Assembly: GCF_032814565.1 (NCBI RefSeq)
Contig: NZ_CP136521.1
Span: 2,204,501 to 2,268,500 of the forward strand
Direction of reading: 5' to 3'
DNA from: Hwangdonia lutea
Lineage (GTDB): Bacteria; Bacteroidota; Bacteroidia; Flavobacteriales; Flavobacteriaceae
DNA: 64,000 nucleotides
Shown piece by piece: positions 46,500 to 55,197 of this stretch. The notes beneath the pieces are model-generated. The model did no database searches, was not told the DNA's origin, and saw only the letters and a list, made by a program, of their open reading frames with translations. Made by a program: the position numbers and the translations under genes. Each line of letters begins with the position of its first letter. Position 1 is the stretch's first letter.

Positions 46500-48539
46500 T
46501 TATTTTAACAATCCAGCCCGCCTTAACAATGCTTCGGGTTCAGGTGCTTTTCCGCGAAAGCGTTTATATAATGTCATGGGGTTTTCGGTTCCGCCTTTGC
46601 TTAAAACATGGTCTTTAAATTTATTTGCCACTGTTTTGTTAAAAATACCGGCTTCTTCAAAATATTCAAAGGCATCGGCATCTAAAACCTCGGCCCATTT
46701 GTAACTGTAATAGCCAGACGAATAACCACCTTGAAAAATATGGGAAAACGAAGTGCTCATACAATTTTCTGCAATGTCGGGGAATAAATCCGTGTTTTTA
46801 AACGCTTCATTTTCATGCGCTTTTACATTTTTTATGGTTTCTGGCGACTCGCCAGCGTGCCAACTCATATCCAATAAACCAAAACTAATTTGGCGCAACG
46901 TTTGCATACCTTCATGAAAGGTTGCCGATGCCTTTATTTTTTCAATTAAATCCATCGGAATAACTTCATCCGTCTCATAATGTTTGGCAAAAAACTCTAA
47001 GGCTTCTTTTTGGTAGCACCAATTTTCTAAAATCTGACTAGGTAATTCAACAAAATCCCAATACACATTAGTACCCGACAAACTGGGGTAGGTGGTGTTG
47101 GCAAGCATGCCGTGTAAGGCGTGCCCGAACTCGTGAAACAAGGTGGTAACTTCGTTAAAAGTTAATAGTGATGGCTTGTTTTTGGTTGGTTTTGTAAAGT
47201 TGCATACTATGGATATGTGCGGACGATGGTTATGACCATTTTTAATCATTTGAGGCTTGTAAGATGTCATCCACGCACCGTTGCGTTTGCCTTTTCTCGG
47301 GAAGAAATCGGCATAAAATATGGAGACTAAATTGCCTTTGTTATCGGTTACCTTGTAGGTTAAAACATCGTCGTGATAGGTATCGATGTTATGAATTTCT
47401 TCAAAATGTAAATCGAATAATTTATTGGCGACCGTAAAAGCACCGTTGATAACATTTTCTAATTTAAAATATGGCTTTAGCTTTTCATCATCTAAATCAA
47501 ATAATTTTTGTTTTAGTTTTTCTGAATAATAAGCAGAATCCCATTTTTCAAGTTGATCGATGCCGTCTAAATCTTTAGCGAAGTTTTCTAAATTTTCAAA
47601 CTCGTTTGTTGCAGCTGGTTTTGCTTTTTCCAAAAGATCGTTTAAAAAATTTTCAACGTTTTCTGGTGTTTCTGCCATGCGTTCTTCCAAAACAAAATGA
47701 GCATGGGTTTTGTAACCTAAAAGATTAGCGCGTTCGTGCCTTAACCTTGTAATTTTTAAAATGTTTTTTTGATTGTCTAAATCATCATTTTTAAAGGCTT
47801 TGGCACCCGAAGCAATAGCCATTTTTTTTCTGAGTTCTCGGTTGTCGGCATACATCATAAACGGGATGTAGCTCGGATAATCCAATGTAAACAACCAGCC
47901 TTTTTTGTTTTTTGATACTGCCAATTGTGCGGCCGCTTCTTTTGTGCCTTCAGGTAAACCGGATAAGTCTTCTTCGTTGGTGATAAGCATCTCGAACTTA
48001 TTGGTTTCAGCCAAAACGTTTTCTCCGAATTTCAGCTTTAACTGACTTAATTGTTTGTCAATTTCTCGAAGTTTTTCTTTTTTATCGATTGATAAATTGG
48101 CACCATTACGCGAAAAACTTTTATATTTTTTATCTAAAAGTGTGTGTTGTTCTGGGGTTAAATCGAGTTCCTCTTTTTTGTTGTAAACCGTTTTTATACG
48201 CTTAAATAAGGCTTCGTTTAAAGTAATGTCGTTGCTGAATTCAGATAATAAAGGCGAAACTTTTTGTGCTATTTGTTGAATGTTGTCGTTGGTTTCAGCA
48301 GAATTCAAATTAAAAAACAGGCTAGAAATTCTATCTAATTGCTCACCCGAATAATCGAGTGCTTCTATGGTGTTTTTAAAATTAGGTGCTTCTGTATTTT
48401 TGGTAATTGCATCAATTTCTGCCTTGGTATTTTTAATAGCAGCTTTAAACGCAGGAAGAAAATCACTTTCGTTTATTTTAGAAAAAGGAGCGGTATTATA
48501 GGGTGTTTCAAAAGTGTTGTTCAGTATATTTTTATGCAT
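46500..48539 (-). CDS. M3 family oligopeptidase (Dcp/OpdA-like)
   Basis: 679-residue cytoplasmic zinc peptidase degrading short peptides. Zinc motif FHEFGHALHGML (about residue 466), and the C-terminal ISFGLLDMSWHAGE and YSYKWAEVLDADAFEYF blocks are intact. No signal peptide. Monocistronic by layout; the decayed peptidase follows closely. Confidence 0.93.
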   Translation of the reverse strand: MHKNILNNTFETPYNTAPFSKINESDFLPAFKAAIKNTKAEIDAITKNTEAPNFKNTIEALDYSGEQLDRISSLFFNLNSAETNDNIQQIAQKVSPLLSEFSNDITLNEALFKRIKTVYNKKEELDLTPEQHTLLDKKYKSFSRNGANLSIDKKEKLREIDKQLSQLKLKFGENVLAETNKFEMLITNEEDLSGLPEGTKEAAAQLAVSKNKKGWLFTLDYPSYIPFMMYADNRELRKKMAIASGAKAFKNDDLDNQKNILKITRLRHERANLLGYKTHAHFVLEERMAETPENVENFLNDLLEKAKPAATNEFENLENFAKDLDGIDQLEKWDSAYYSEKLKQKLFDLDDEKLKPYFKLENVINGAFTVANKLFDLHFEEIHNIDTYHDDVLTYKVTDNKGNLVSIFYADFFPRKGKRNGAWMTSYKPQMIKNGHNHRPHISIVCNFTKPTKNKPSLLTFNEVTTLFHEFGHALHGMLANTTYPSLSGTNVYWDFVELPSQILENWCYQKEALEFFAKHYETDEVIPMDLIEKIKASATFHEGMQTLRQISFGLLDMSWHAGESPETIKNVKAHENEAFKNTDLFPDIAENCMSTSFSHIFQGGYSSGYYSYKWAEVLDADAFEYFEEAGIFNKTVANKFKDHVLSKGGTENPMTLYKRFRGKAPEPEALLRRAGLLK

Positions 48540-48595
48540 TCTTTAATAATATGTTAAAAAGTAAGAATAATTATGCATACATAATAAAATTTTTA

Positions 48596-48690
48596 TATGT
48601 TTGCAGCAGATTTTTCAAGTGAGTTATCTTAAACTCGTAAGAATTATTGTTAATAGCTGTAAAAACCTCGGATTTATCCGAGGTTTTTTT
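48596..48690 (+). ncRNA. Candidate small RNA with promoter and terminator
   Basis: On the plus strand, TATGTTTG at 48596-48603 (exact -7 box) is followed after ~80 nt by a strong hairpin and seven T (48661-48690). The interval has no ORF and lies between two minus-strand genes. An RNA of roughly 80 nt is predicted. The -33 element is weak and the hairpin also serves purE, so this is tentative. Confidence 0.35.
48661..48690. terminator. Bidirectional terminator after purE
   Basis: Stem AAACCTCGGA/TCCGAGGTTT with a 4-nt loop (TTTA), five A before and seven T after, so it works on both strands. On the minus strand it ends the purK-fic-purE operon; its edge touches the purE stop codon. Confidence 0.85.
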
Positions 48691-49171
48691 ACTTTATATC
48701 TTTAGCAGATTCGTGAACCATTTGTTTCAAACCTTCTTTATAGGCTACAATTTTATCTAAAACTGAGCTGTGGTTAGAGCCTATTATTTGAGCGGCCAAA
48801 ATCCCTGCATTTTTAGCGCCATTTAAAGCAACGGTCGCCACAGGTACGCCACCGGGCATTTGAAGAATGGATAAAACAGAGTCCCAGCCATCAATGGAGT
48901 TGCTGCTTTTAATAGGAACGCCAATAACGGGAAGCGGTGATAAGGATGCAATCATTCCTGGTAAATGAGCGGCGCCACCGGCACCGGCAATAATTACTGC
49001 AAACCCTTTGGTGTGGGCGTTTTTGCCGTAATCGAATAGTTTTTCAGGTGTTCGATGCGCCGAAACAATATCGACTTCAATTGCTATATCGAATTCTTTT
49101 AAAATATCTATGGCTTGCTGCATAACAGGAAGATCGCTTTTGCTTCCCATAATTATTCCTACTTTATTCAT
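48689..49171 (-). CDS. purE: N5-carboxyaminoimidazole ribonucleotide mutase
   Basis: Class I PurE, purine step converting N5-CAIR to CAIR. 160 residues: GSKSDLPVMQQAIDILKEF, SAHRTPEK (catalytic His) and AGAGGAAHLPGMIASLSPLP. Last gene of the operon; it overlaps the end of the Fic/RhuM gene by 8 nt, so its translation depends on the inserted gene. Confidence 0.96.
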   Translation of the reverse strand: MNKVGIIMGSKSDLPVMQQAIDILKEFDIAIEVDIVSAHRTPEKLFDYGKNAHTKGFAVIIAGAGGAAHLPGMIASLSPLPVIGVPIKSSNSIDGWDSVLSILQMPGGVPVATVALNGAKNAGILAAQIIGSNHSSVLDKIVAYKEGLKQMVHESAKDIK

Positions 49172-50138
49172 TTTCTGAATTAATTAAATTTATAATCACA
49201 TTTATTAGCGTGTCTTTTTCTTTAGGATGACTTTCTGCAATCATTAAGGTTAAAGCTACCAAAGTACTGTTGTTTACTTTTTTAGTGCCGTTAGTATTGT
49301 AAAGAAAATTATTTTTGTCAAGATACCAAACAAATAACCATGCGGCAATTCTTTTATTGCCATCAGTAAACGAATGGTTTTTTACCACCAGATATAATAG
49401 GTTTGCAGCTTTTTCTTCAATACTTGGATAGAGCAAATTGCCATCAAAAGTTTGGTCTATCACGGCGATTGAGCTTTTAAAAGACTCATCTTTTTGATTA
49501 CCAAACAACCCTGAAGCTCCAAATTTCACCCTCAATTTATCAATGGCGTTAATGGCCTCGTCATAATTTATTTTGAAGATCGCTTTTGTAGTATTGGTTG
49601 GTTTTTCAACTCTTTGGTAGTCGTAATCATCTAAAATATCCAGGGCTTTGGTGTAACCGTCTAAAACATCGATAAGGCCTTTGGATTCATCCTCTAAAAT
49701 AGTATTGTTTTTTACAGTTCGGGTAATTAATTGAATCGTTTTTTTTAACTGTATTAACCGATTTTCGTTTTTTGTGTAGCCTTTTATTAAATGATCCTTT
49801 ATGATTTTATTTGCCCAAATTCTGAATTCGGTTGCAATTTTTGACTTAACCCTGTATCCTACTGAAATTATAACATCTAAATTATAATAGGTGACTTGAT
49901 AGGTTTTTCCATCTTCGGCAGTATGTGCAAATTTTGCACATACTGAATTCTTTATTAATTCGTTTTCTGAAAATATATTTTTTATATGCCTCCCGATTAC
50001 GGTTCTATCTCGTTTAAATAATTTTGAAATATCTTGCTCTGAAGCCCAAAAAGTCTCATTGTCTTTGTCCAGCATAACATCAAATTCTTGATTATCTGAC
50101 GATTGCTTAAATACAATTATTTGGTTTTTGGTTTTCAA
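49164..50138 (-). CDS. RhuM/Fic fusion protein (AMPylase-type)
   Basis: 324 residues. N-terminal RhuM-type domain (RDRTVIGRHIKNIFSE and GYRVKSKIATEFRIWANKII) followed by a Fic domain with the full active motif HSFTDGNKR (about residues 257-265, HxFx[D/E]GNxR). Fic enzymes transfer AMP or other nucleotide parts to proteins. No S/TxxxE[G/N] inhibitory motif and no separate antitoxin are obvious. It sits between purK and purE, 8 nt from the purK stop and overlapping purE, so it rides in the purine operon. Confidence 0.88.
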   Translation of the reverse strand: MKTKNQIIVFKQSSDNQEFDVMLDKDNETFWASEQDISKLFKRDRTVIGRHIKNIFSENELIKNSVCAKFAHTAEDGKTYQVTYYNLDVIISVGYRVKSKIATEFRIWANKIIKDHLIKGYTKNENRLIQLKKTIQLITRTVKNNTILEDESKGLIDVLDGYTKALDILDDYDYQRVEKPTNTTKAIFKINYDEAINAIDKLRVKFGASGLFGNQKDESFKSSIAVIDQTFDGNLLYPSIEEKAANLLYLVVKNHSFTDGNKRIAAWLFVWYLDKNNFLYNTNGTKKVNNSTLVALTLMIAESHPKEKDTLINVIINLINSENE

Positions 50139-50146
50139 TGTTTTGG

Positions 50147-51301
50147 TTATTCTGAAATAACTTTAATCGTTTTCTTAACTTCCTCAGCAACTCTGCGGGC
50201 CTCACTTAAATCTTCGTTTACAATGGTTACGTGTCCCATTTTCCGGAAAGGTCTGGTTTGTTTTTTACCGTAAATATGTGGAGTAACACCATCCATTTTC
50301 ATAATAGTTTCAATGTTTTGGTAAATCACGTTACCCGTATATCCTTCGGCACCAACCAAATTCACCATAATGCCTCCTACTTTGCTATCGGTTCTTCCTA
50401 AAGGTAAATTTAAAATAGCCCTAAGGTGTTGTTCAAATTGCGAGGTGTAACTGGCTTCAATAGTTTGATGCCCTGAGTTGTGCGGCCTCGGAGCCACTTC
50501 GTTAATTAGGATGTCGTCGTTTTTAGTCTGAAACATTTCAACGGCCAAAAGCCCAACGTGATTAAAGGCTTTGGATACTTTTAGGGCAACATCTTCGGCT
50601 TTTTTTGCAACGTGGTCATCAATCCTTGCGGGACAAATTACGTATTCTACCTGATTGGCTTCAGGGTGAAACTCCATTTCAACCACCGGAAATGTTTTGG
50701 TTTCGCCTGCCGCATTTCTAGCCACAATAACAGCTAATTCGTTTTTAAAAGGCACTAAGGTTTCTGCAATGCATTCTCCTTTTGGCAAACCCTCTAAATC
50801 GGATAGGGTTCTCACTACTTTTACACCATTGCCGTCATAACCAAATTGAGCCGCTTTCCAAACAAACGGAAACTCTAAGCCGCCATTACTAATGGCATCT
50901 TCAATTTCTGAGAGATAAGCAAAACGAGAAAACGGTGCCGTTGGTAAATGGTTGTCTACATAAAACAATTTTTGTACGGCTTTATTTTGAATGGTGCGCA
51001 ATGTTTGTGAAGAAGGATATACTTTTACGCCTTCTTTTTCAAGGGTTTCAAGCGCATCAACATTTACGTTTTCAATTTCAATAGTTAAAACATCAACCTG
51101 CTTTCCAAAATTATAAACGGCATTATAATCCATTAAATCGCCCAAATGGAACTCGTTACTGGCAATTTTACAAGGAGCTTCGTCGCTCGCATCTAAAACA
51201 CAAGTGTAAATATCAAACTTTCGGGTATCGTTAAGCAGCATTTTGCCTAATTGTCCGCCACCAAGAATACCGAGTTTAAAATTTGAAGAAAAATAATTCA
51301 T
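50147..51301 (-). CDS. purK: N5-carboxyaminoimidazole ribonucleotide synthase
   Basis: ATP-grasp enzyme making N5-CAIR from AIR, bicarbonate and ATP. 384 residues: GILGGGQLGKMLLND, the ATP-grasp block FPFVWKAAQFGYDGNGVKV and EVAPRPHNSGHQTIEA. First gene of the operon, with a clear promoter on the minus strand. Divergent from the Hpt-Adk gene. Confidence 0.96.
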   Translation of the reverse strand: MNYFSSNFKLGILGGGQLGKMLLNDTRKFDIYTCVLDASDEAPCKIASNEFHLGDLMDYNAVYNFGKQVDVLTIEIENVNVDALETLEKEGVKVYPSSQTLRTIQNKAVQKLFYVDNHLPTAPFSRFAYLSEIEDAISNGGLEFPFVWKAAQFGYDGNGVKVVRTLSDLEGLPKGECIAETLVPFKNELAVIVARNAAGETKTFPVVEMEFHPEANQVEYVICPARIDDHVAKKAEDVALKVSKAFNHVGLLAVEMFQTKNDDILINEVAPRPHNSGHQTIEASYTSQFEQHLRAILNLPLGRTDSKVGGIMVNLVGAEGYTGNVIYQNIETIMKMDGVTPHIYGKKQTRPFRKMGHVTIVNEDLSEARRVAEEVKKTIKVISE

Positions 51302-51336
51302 GTTGTTTTATTTCTTATAATGCATTCAATTTTAGG

Positions 51337-51344
51337 CAAAAATA
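51337..51344 (-). promoter_or_regulatory. -7 box of purK operon
   Basis: TATTTTTG on the minus strand, 35 nt before the purK ATG, with TTTG about 23 nt further upstream as the -33 element. Confidence 0.55.
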
Positions 51345-51409
51345 CATTTTAATATCAAATTACTTTGCAAATCGTAAATCAAAAAATCGATAATCGGTAA
51401 TCTATTGAT

Positions 51410-51417
51410 TATCTTTG
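51410..51417 (+). promoter_or_regulatory. -7 box of the hpt-adk gene
   Basis: TATCTTTG, exact match. It excludes an upstream TTG (51405) as start codon, because transcription should begin near 51422; the GTG at 51441 is then the first suitable start. Confidence 0.6.
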
Positions 51418-51440
51418 CAACTTTAAAAAATAAAATAACC

Positions 51441-52550
51441 GTGATAAAGCTACACGATAAATATTTTAAACCCTTTATTTCTGCAGGCGACATTGATGCT
51501 GCTATTGCACGTTTGGTCGACGAGATTTCTAATGATTTAGGAGACGAAATTCCTGTATTTGTGGGCATTTTAAATGGCTCGTTTATGGTGGTGAGCGATT
51601 TTGTGAAAAAATACCCAAAACCCTGCGAGGTCACTTTTATAAAATTGGCATCCTACGAAGGTGTTAAATCTACCGAAGATATTCAGCGATTAATTGGCTT
51701 AACCCAAGATTTATCAGGTCGAACGGTGGTTATTTTAGAAGATATAATTGACTCGGGAAATACCTTGGCGGAAGTGCACCGGATTTTTAAAAACGAAAAG
51801 GTAAAAACATTAAAAATAGCCACGTTATTTTATAAACCTGAAGCGTACAAAAAAGATTTTAAATTACATTATGTTGGTATAGAAATACCTAATAAATTTA
51901 TAGTGGGTTACGGGCTCGATTATGATGGATTAGGGAGAGACATACCAGAAGTATATCAAATAAAAGAAACCCAACACATGACAAATTTAGTGCTATTTGG
52001 CCCTCCAGGAGCAGGAAAAGGGACGCAAGCAGAATTTTTAAAAGAGAAATATCATTTAGTACATATTTCTACAGGCGATGTATTTAGATTTAATATTAAA
52101 AATAAAACCGCTTTAGGCATGCTTGCCAAGTCTTACATGGATAAAGGAGAATTGGTTCCAGACCAAATTACTATAGATATGTTGGAGGCTGAGGTTGAAA
52201 AAAATGCCGATGCTCATGGTTTTATTTTTGATGGATTCCCAAGAACAGATGCACAAGCCGAGGCTTTGGATAAATTAATGGAGAGCAAAGATTCGCAAAT
52301 TAATGCCATGGTAGCTTTGGAAGTAGACGATGTGGTTTTAGTAGAACGTTTACTGAAAAGAGGCAAAACAAGCGGAAGAACAGACGACGCCGATGAATCC
52401 ATTATTAGAAATAGAATTACAGAGTACTACAATAAAACGGCTATATTAAAAGATTACTACTCAGCACAAAACAAATATTTTGGTGTTGATGGTGTAGGAA
52501 GTATTGAGGAAATTACGGTACGATTAAGTGACGTAATTGATAACTTATAG
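51441..52550 (+). CDS. adk: Hypoxanthine phosphoribosyltransferase-adenylate kinase fusion
   Basis: 369 residues. Residues 1-178 are a purine phosphoribosyltransferase (PRPP loop VVILEDIIDSGNTL). From Met180 a complete adenylate kinase begins with P-loop LFGPPGAGKGTQ, FDGFPRT, and a short lid (RLLKRGKTSGRTDD). GTG start chosen from the promoter position. Links purine salvage (IMP/GMP from bases) to adenylate balance, opposite a de novo purine operon. Such fusions are known in Flavobacteriia. A separate Adk could arise from internal ATG 51978. Confidence 0.93.
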   Translation: MIKLHDKYFKPFISAGDIDAAIARLVDEISNDLGDEIPVFVGILNGSFMVVSDFVKKYPKPCEVTFIKLASYEGVKSTEDIQRLIGLTQDLSGRTVVILEDIIDSGNTLAEVHRIFKNEKVKTLKIATLFYKPEAYKKDFKLHYVGIEIPNKFIVGYGLDYDGLGRDIPEVYQIKETQHMTNLVLFGPPGAGKGTQAEFLKEKYHLVHISTGDVFRFNIKNKTALGMLAKSYMDKGELVPDQITIDMLEAEVEKNADAHGFIFDGFPRTDAQAEALDKLMESKDSQINAMVALEVDDVVLVERLLKRGKTSGRTDDADESIIRNRITEYYNKTAILKDYYSAQNKYFGVDGVGSIEEITVRLSDVIDNL

Positions 52551-52555
52551 TCTGG

Positions 52556-52573
52556 TTCCTGCGAAAGCAGGAA
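52556..52573. repeat. Dispersed palindrome, TTCCTGC/GCAGGAA
   Basis: Perfect 7-bp hairpin with GAAA loop directly after the hpt-adk stop; same family as 16288-16305. It may serve as a transcript end stabiliser. Confidence 0.6.
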
Positions 52574-52606
52574 TTTATATTTATTGCTTAGTTTCAATTA
52601 ATACCA

Positions 52607-52627
52607 TTTTCGCTTTCGCGGAAAAAA
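52607..52627. repeat. Dispersed palindrome, inverse copy of 37938 repeat
   Basis: Its complement contains TTCCGCGAAAGCGAAAAT, identical over 18 bases to the repeat at 37938-37956. Two repeat types thus share one 134-nt gap. Confidence 0.5.
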
Positions 52628-52684
52628 TTAAAAGTAAGAGTGAGAAAACTTTTAACTTTTAACTCATAACTTGTAACGTTATTC

Positions 52685-53683
52685 ATGACTGAAGGAAATT
52701 TTGTTGACTACGTAAAAATGTATGTGTCTTCCGGAAACGGAGGCAAAGGCTCTGCGCATTTACATCGCGAAAAATACATCACCAAAGGTGGTCCAGATGG
52801 TGGCGATGGTGGTCGTGGCGGTCATGTTATTCTCAGAGGAAACTCACACCTTTGGACACTTTTACCTCTAAAATTCAAAAAGCATATTAGGGCTGGCCAT
52901 GGCGAACATGGTAGCAAAAGCCGAAGTACGGGGGCCGATGGGGAAGATGTATATGTTGACGTGCCCTTAGGAACAGTGGTGCGAGATACCGAAACAAACG
53001 ATGTCATTTTTGAAATTACCGAGCATGGCGAAGAAAAAATTATCGTAAAAGGCGGAAAGGGTGGTCTTGGAAACTGGCACTTTAAATCGTCTACAAATCA
53101 AACGCCACGATATGCACAACCCGGACTTCCTTTAGAGGAAAAATACATCACCTTAGAGCTTAAAATACTGGCCGATGTTGGTTTGGTTGGTTTCCCCAAT
53201 GCAGGGAAATCTACTTTGTTATCGGTTGTAACATCAGCGAAACCTAAAATTGCCGATTACGAATTTACTACCTTAAAACCCAATTTGGGCATTGTTGAGT
53301 ATCGCGATTTTCAAACGTTTGTAATGGCCGATATTCCCGGAATTATTGAAGGAGCCGCTGAAGGGAAAGGCCTTGGGCATTACTTTTTACGCCATATTGA
53401 ACGCAACTCCATTTTATTGTTTTTAATTCCTGCCGATGCTGACGATATTAAAAAACAATACGATATTCTGTTGGATGAATTACGCAGATACAATCCGGAA
53501 ATGCTGGATAAAGAGCGCATTATTGCCATATCGAAAAGTGATTTGCTTGATGCTGAATTAAAGGCTGAGCTTAAAACCGAGTTGGATAACGAACTCCCCA
53601 TTCCATATTTATTTATTTCATCTGTGGCGCAACAAGGCATTACCCAGCTTAAAGATTTACTTTGGAAAATGTTAAATGATTAA
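52685..53683 (+). CDS. obgE: Obg-family GTPase
   Basis: Ribosome-associated essential GTPase (50S assembly, growth control). 332 residues: glycine-rich Obg fold ([20 protein letters not shown]), then the G domain with G1 GFPNAGKST, switch region [11 protein letters not shown]3 DIPGIIEGA and G4 SKSD. The C-terminal OCT domain of some homologues is absent, as often in this phylum. Confidence 0.97.
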   Translation: MTEGNFVDYVKMYVSSGNGGKGSAHLHREKYITKGGPDGGDGGRGGHVILRGNSHLWTLLPLKFKKHIRAGHGEHGSKSRSTGADGEDVYVDVPLGTVVRDTETNDVIFEITEHGEEKIIVKGGKGGLGNWHFKSSTNQTPRYAQPGLPLEEKYITLELKILADVGLVGFPNAGKSTLLSVVTSAKPKIADYEFTTLKPNLGIVEYRDFQTFVMADIPGIIEGAAEGKGLGHYFLRHIERNSILLFLIPADADDIKKQYDILLDELRRYNPEMLDKERIIAISKSDLLDAELKAELKTELDNELPIPYLFISSVAQQGITQLKDLLWKMLND

Positions 53684-53743
53684 TTTCAAAAAAACTTCAA
53701 ATTTTTTAAATTGAGCATTTGTTTTGTTTCCTAATTACAGGTG

Positions 53744-53830
53744 TGCGTTATGCTGAAATTGTATCGGCATCTCATATTTTTTGAGAATCTAGATTTATTT
53801 TTGCGACCCTGTAATAAGTTCGGGGTAACG
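53744..53830. repeat. Two-hairpin intergenic repeat
   Basis: Hairpin ATGCTGA 53750-53756 with TCGGCAT 53764-53770, then a second, ACCCTG 53806-53811 with CGGGGT 53821-53826. This pairing of a GCTGAA-type and an ACCCTG-type hairpin resembles a repeat familiar from flavobacterial intergenic DNA. It occupies the obg-K+ channel gap. Confidence 0.5.
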
Positions 53831-53880
53831 AACATATTTATGGTTAAAAGATTTTCTGAATTCTAATTTAAAATTACAAT

Positions 53881-54594
53881 ATGAAAAAACAGATTAAAAG
53901 CATCGTAGAAATTAACGATAATAAATTAAGCCGGTATTTTGCTTTTTTTATTCAAGCCCTAATCCTTTTATCGGTTGTTACGTTTTCTGTTGAAACCATC
54001 CCCAATTTAAAACCACAAACAAGGGTTATTCTTCAATCCATCGAATGGTTTAGCGTTATTGTTTTTACCTTAGAATATATTTTAAGAATTTATGTGGCCG
54101 ACAGCAAACCTAGATTTGTGTTTAGTTTTTTTGGTATTATAGATTTGTTGGCAATCCTCCCGTTTTACTTAGCTTTTGGAGTCGATTTACGCTCGTTAAG
54201 AGCCTTACGGTTTTTGCGATTATTCAGAATTTTAAAGCTTGTGCGTTACAATCGAGCCATGAATCATTTTACAGATGCTATAAAATCGGCCAAAGAAGAA
54301 ATTTTACTTTTTATTTTTGTTACGCTCATTTTAATATATTTTTCTGCCGTAGGGATTTATTATTTCGAAAATGAAGCTCAGCCACAGCATTTTTCATCCA
54401 TTTTCGATAGTTTGTGGTGGGCTATCATCACGCTTACCACTGTTGGTTATGGCGATGTGTATCCCATAACCGTGGGCGGAAAGGTGTTTACTTTTTTTAT
54501 ATTAATGATTGGTTTGGGCATTGTGGCAATTCCAACAGGAATCATATCTTCTGCTTTAACAAAATCGATTGATCATAAAGAAGACAACCAATAA
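53881..54594 (+). CDS. Voltage-gated-type potassium channel
   Basis: 237 residues, six membrane segments. S4-like helix with regular Arg (LRSLRALRFLRLFRILKLVR), pore helix and selectivity filter TLTTVGYGDVYP. No cytoplasmic RCK or cyclic-nucleotide domain. Likely a tetrameric K+ channel in the inner membrane. Confidence 0.93.
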   Translation: MKKQIKSIVEINDNKLSRYFAFFIQALILLSVVTFSVETIPNLKPQTRVILQSIEWFSVIVFTLEYILRIYVADSKPRFVFSFFGIIDLLAILPFYLAFGVDLRSLRALRFLRLFRILKLVRYNRAMNHFTDAIKSAKEEILLFIFVTLILIYFSAVGIYYFENEAQPQHFSSIFDSLWWAIITLTTVGYGDVYPITVGGKVFTFFILMIGLGIVAIPTGIISSALTKSIDHKEDNQ

Positions 54595-54674
54595 CATTCA
54601 TTCTATTTGTTAAAAATTTTTCAGTTAAATGAAGTGGAATATTTTTTGATTAACTTTAATGAAAAATCAATGTT

Positions 54675-55196
54675 ATGAATTATCTTAAAATATTTGTTTT
54701 GGCCTTACTCATTGTATCTTGTGCCCCTATACGCGTTAATTACGATTACGACAGGACAACAGATTTCACAAAATACAAAACCTACAATTATTACGCCGAT
54801 ATGAATACCGGTTTAAGCGATTTGGACACCAAGCGTTTTTTAGATGCATTGGATGAAAAAATGCAGACCAAAGGATTTAGTTTGGCCGAAAAACCAGATT
54901 TTTTTATCGATATTAAAAGCAGTGCTTTTCAGGCGGCACGACGCAATACGGTTGGTGTTGGCTTAGGCGGCGGCGGACGAAACGTTGGCGGCGGCGTATC
55001 CATTGGTATTCCGGTTGGGCAATCGAATGTAAACCGAAAAATAACGATTGATTTTGTTGATGAAAATGGCAAAGGCCTTTTTTGGCAAGCCGTTAGCGAA
55101 TCTAGTTATAGCCCCAATACTTCGCCAGAGAACAGAACGGCGCGGTTAAATGCGATTCTGGATAAAGTATTGGCAAATTATCCGCCAAAGCAATAG
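54675..55196 (+). CDS. DUF4136 lipoprotein
   Basis: 173 residues with a lipoprotein signal (lipobox LIVSC, Cys about residue 16), followed by the DUF4136 core (DYDRTTDFTKYKTYNYY and FDVKSSAFQAARRNT-like IDIKSSAFQAARRNT). A Gly-rich loop GVGLGGGGRNVGGGVSIGIP is in the middle. Function unknown; outer-membrane attached by inference. Ends 1 nt before the convergent M64 stop. Confidence 0.85.
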   Translation: MNYLKIFVLALLIVSCAPIRVNYDYDRTTDFTKYKTYNYYADMNTGLSDLDTKRFLDALDEKMQTKGFSLAEKPDFFIDIKSSAFQAARRNTVGVGLGGGGRNVGGGVSIGIPVGQSNVNRKITIDFVDENGKGLFWQAVSESSYSPNTSPENRTARLNAILDKVLANYPPKQ

Positions 55197-55197
55197 C

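Noticed and set aside
46545-46562. CCGCGAAAGCG match inside the M3 peptidase gene as a further repeat copy
   Set aside because: It encodes conserved family residues (RFRGKAPEP), so the match is explained by coding.
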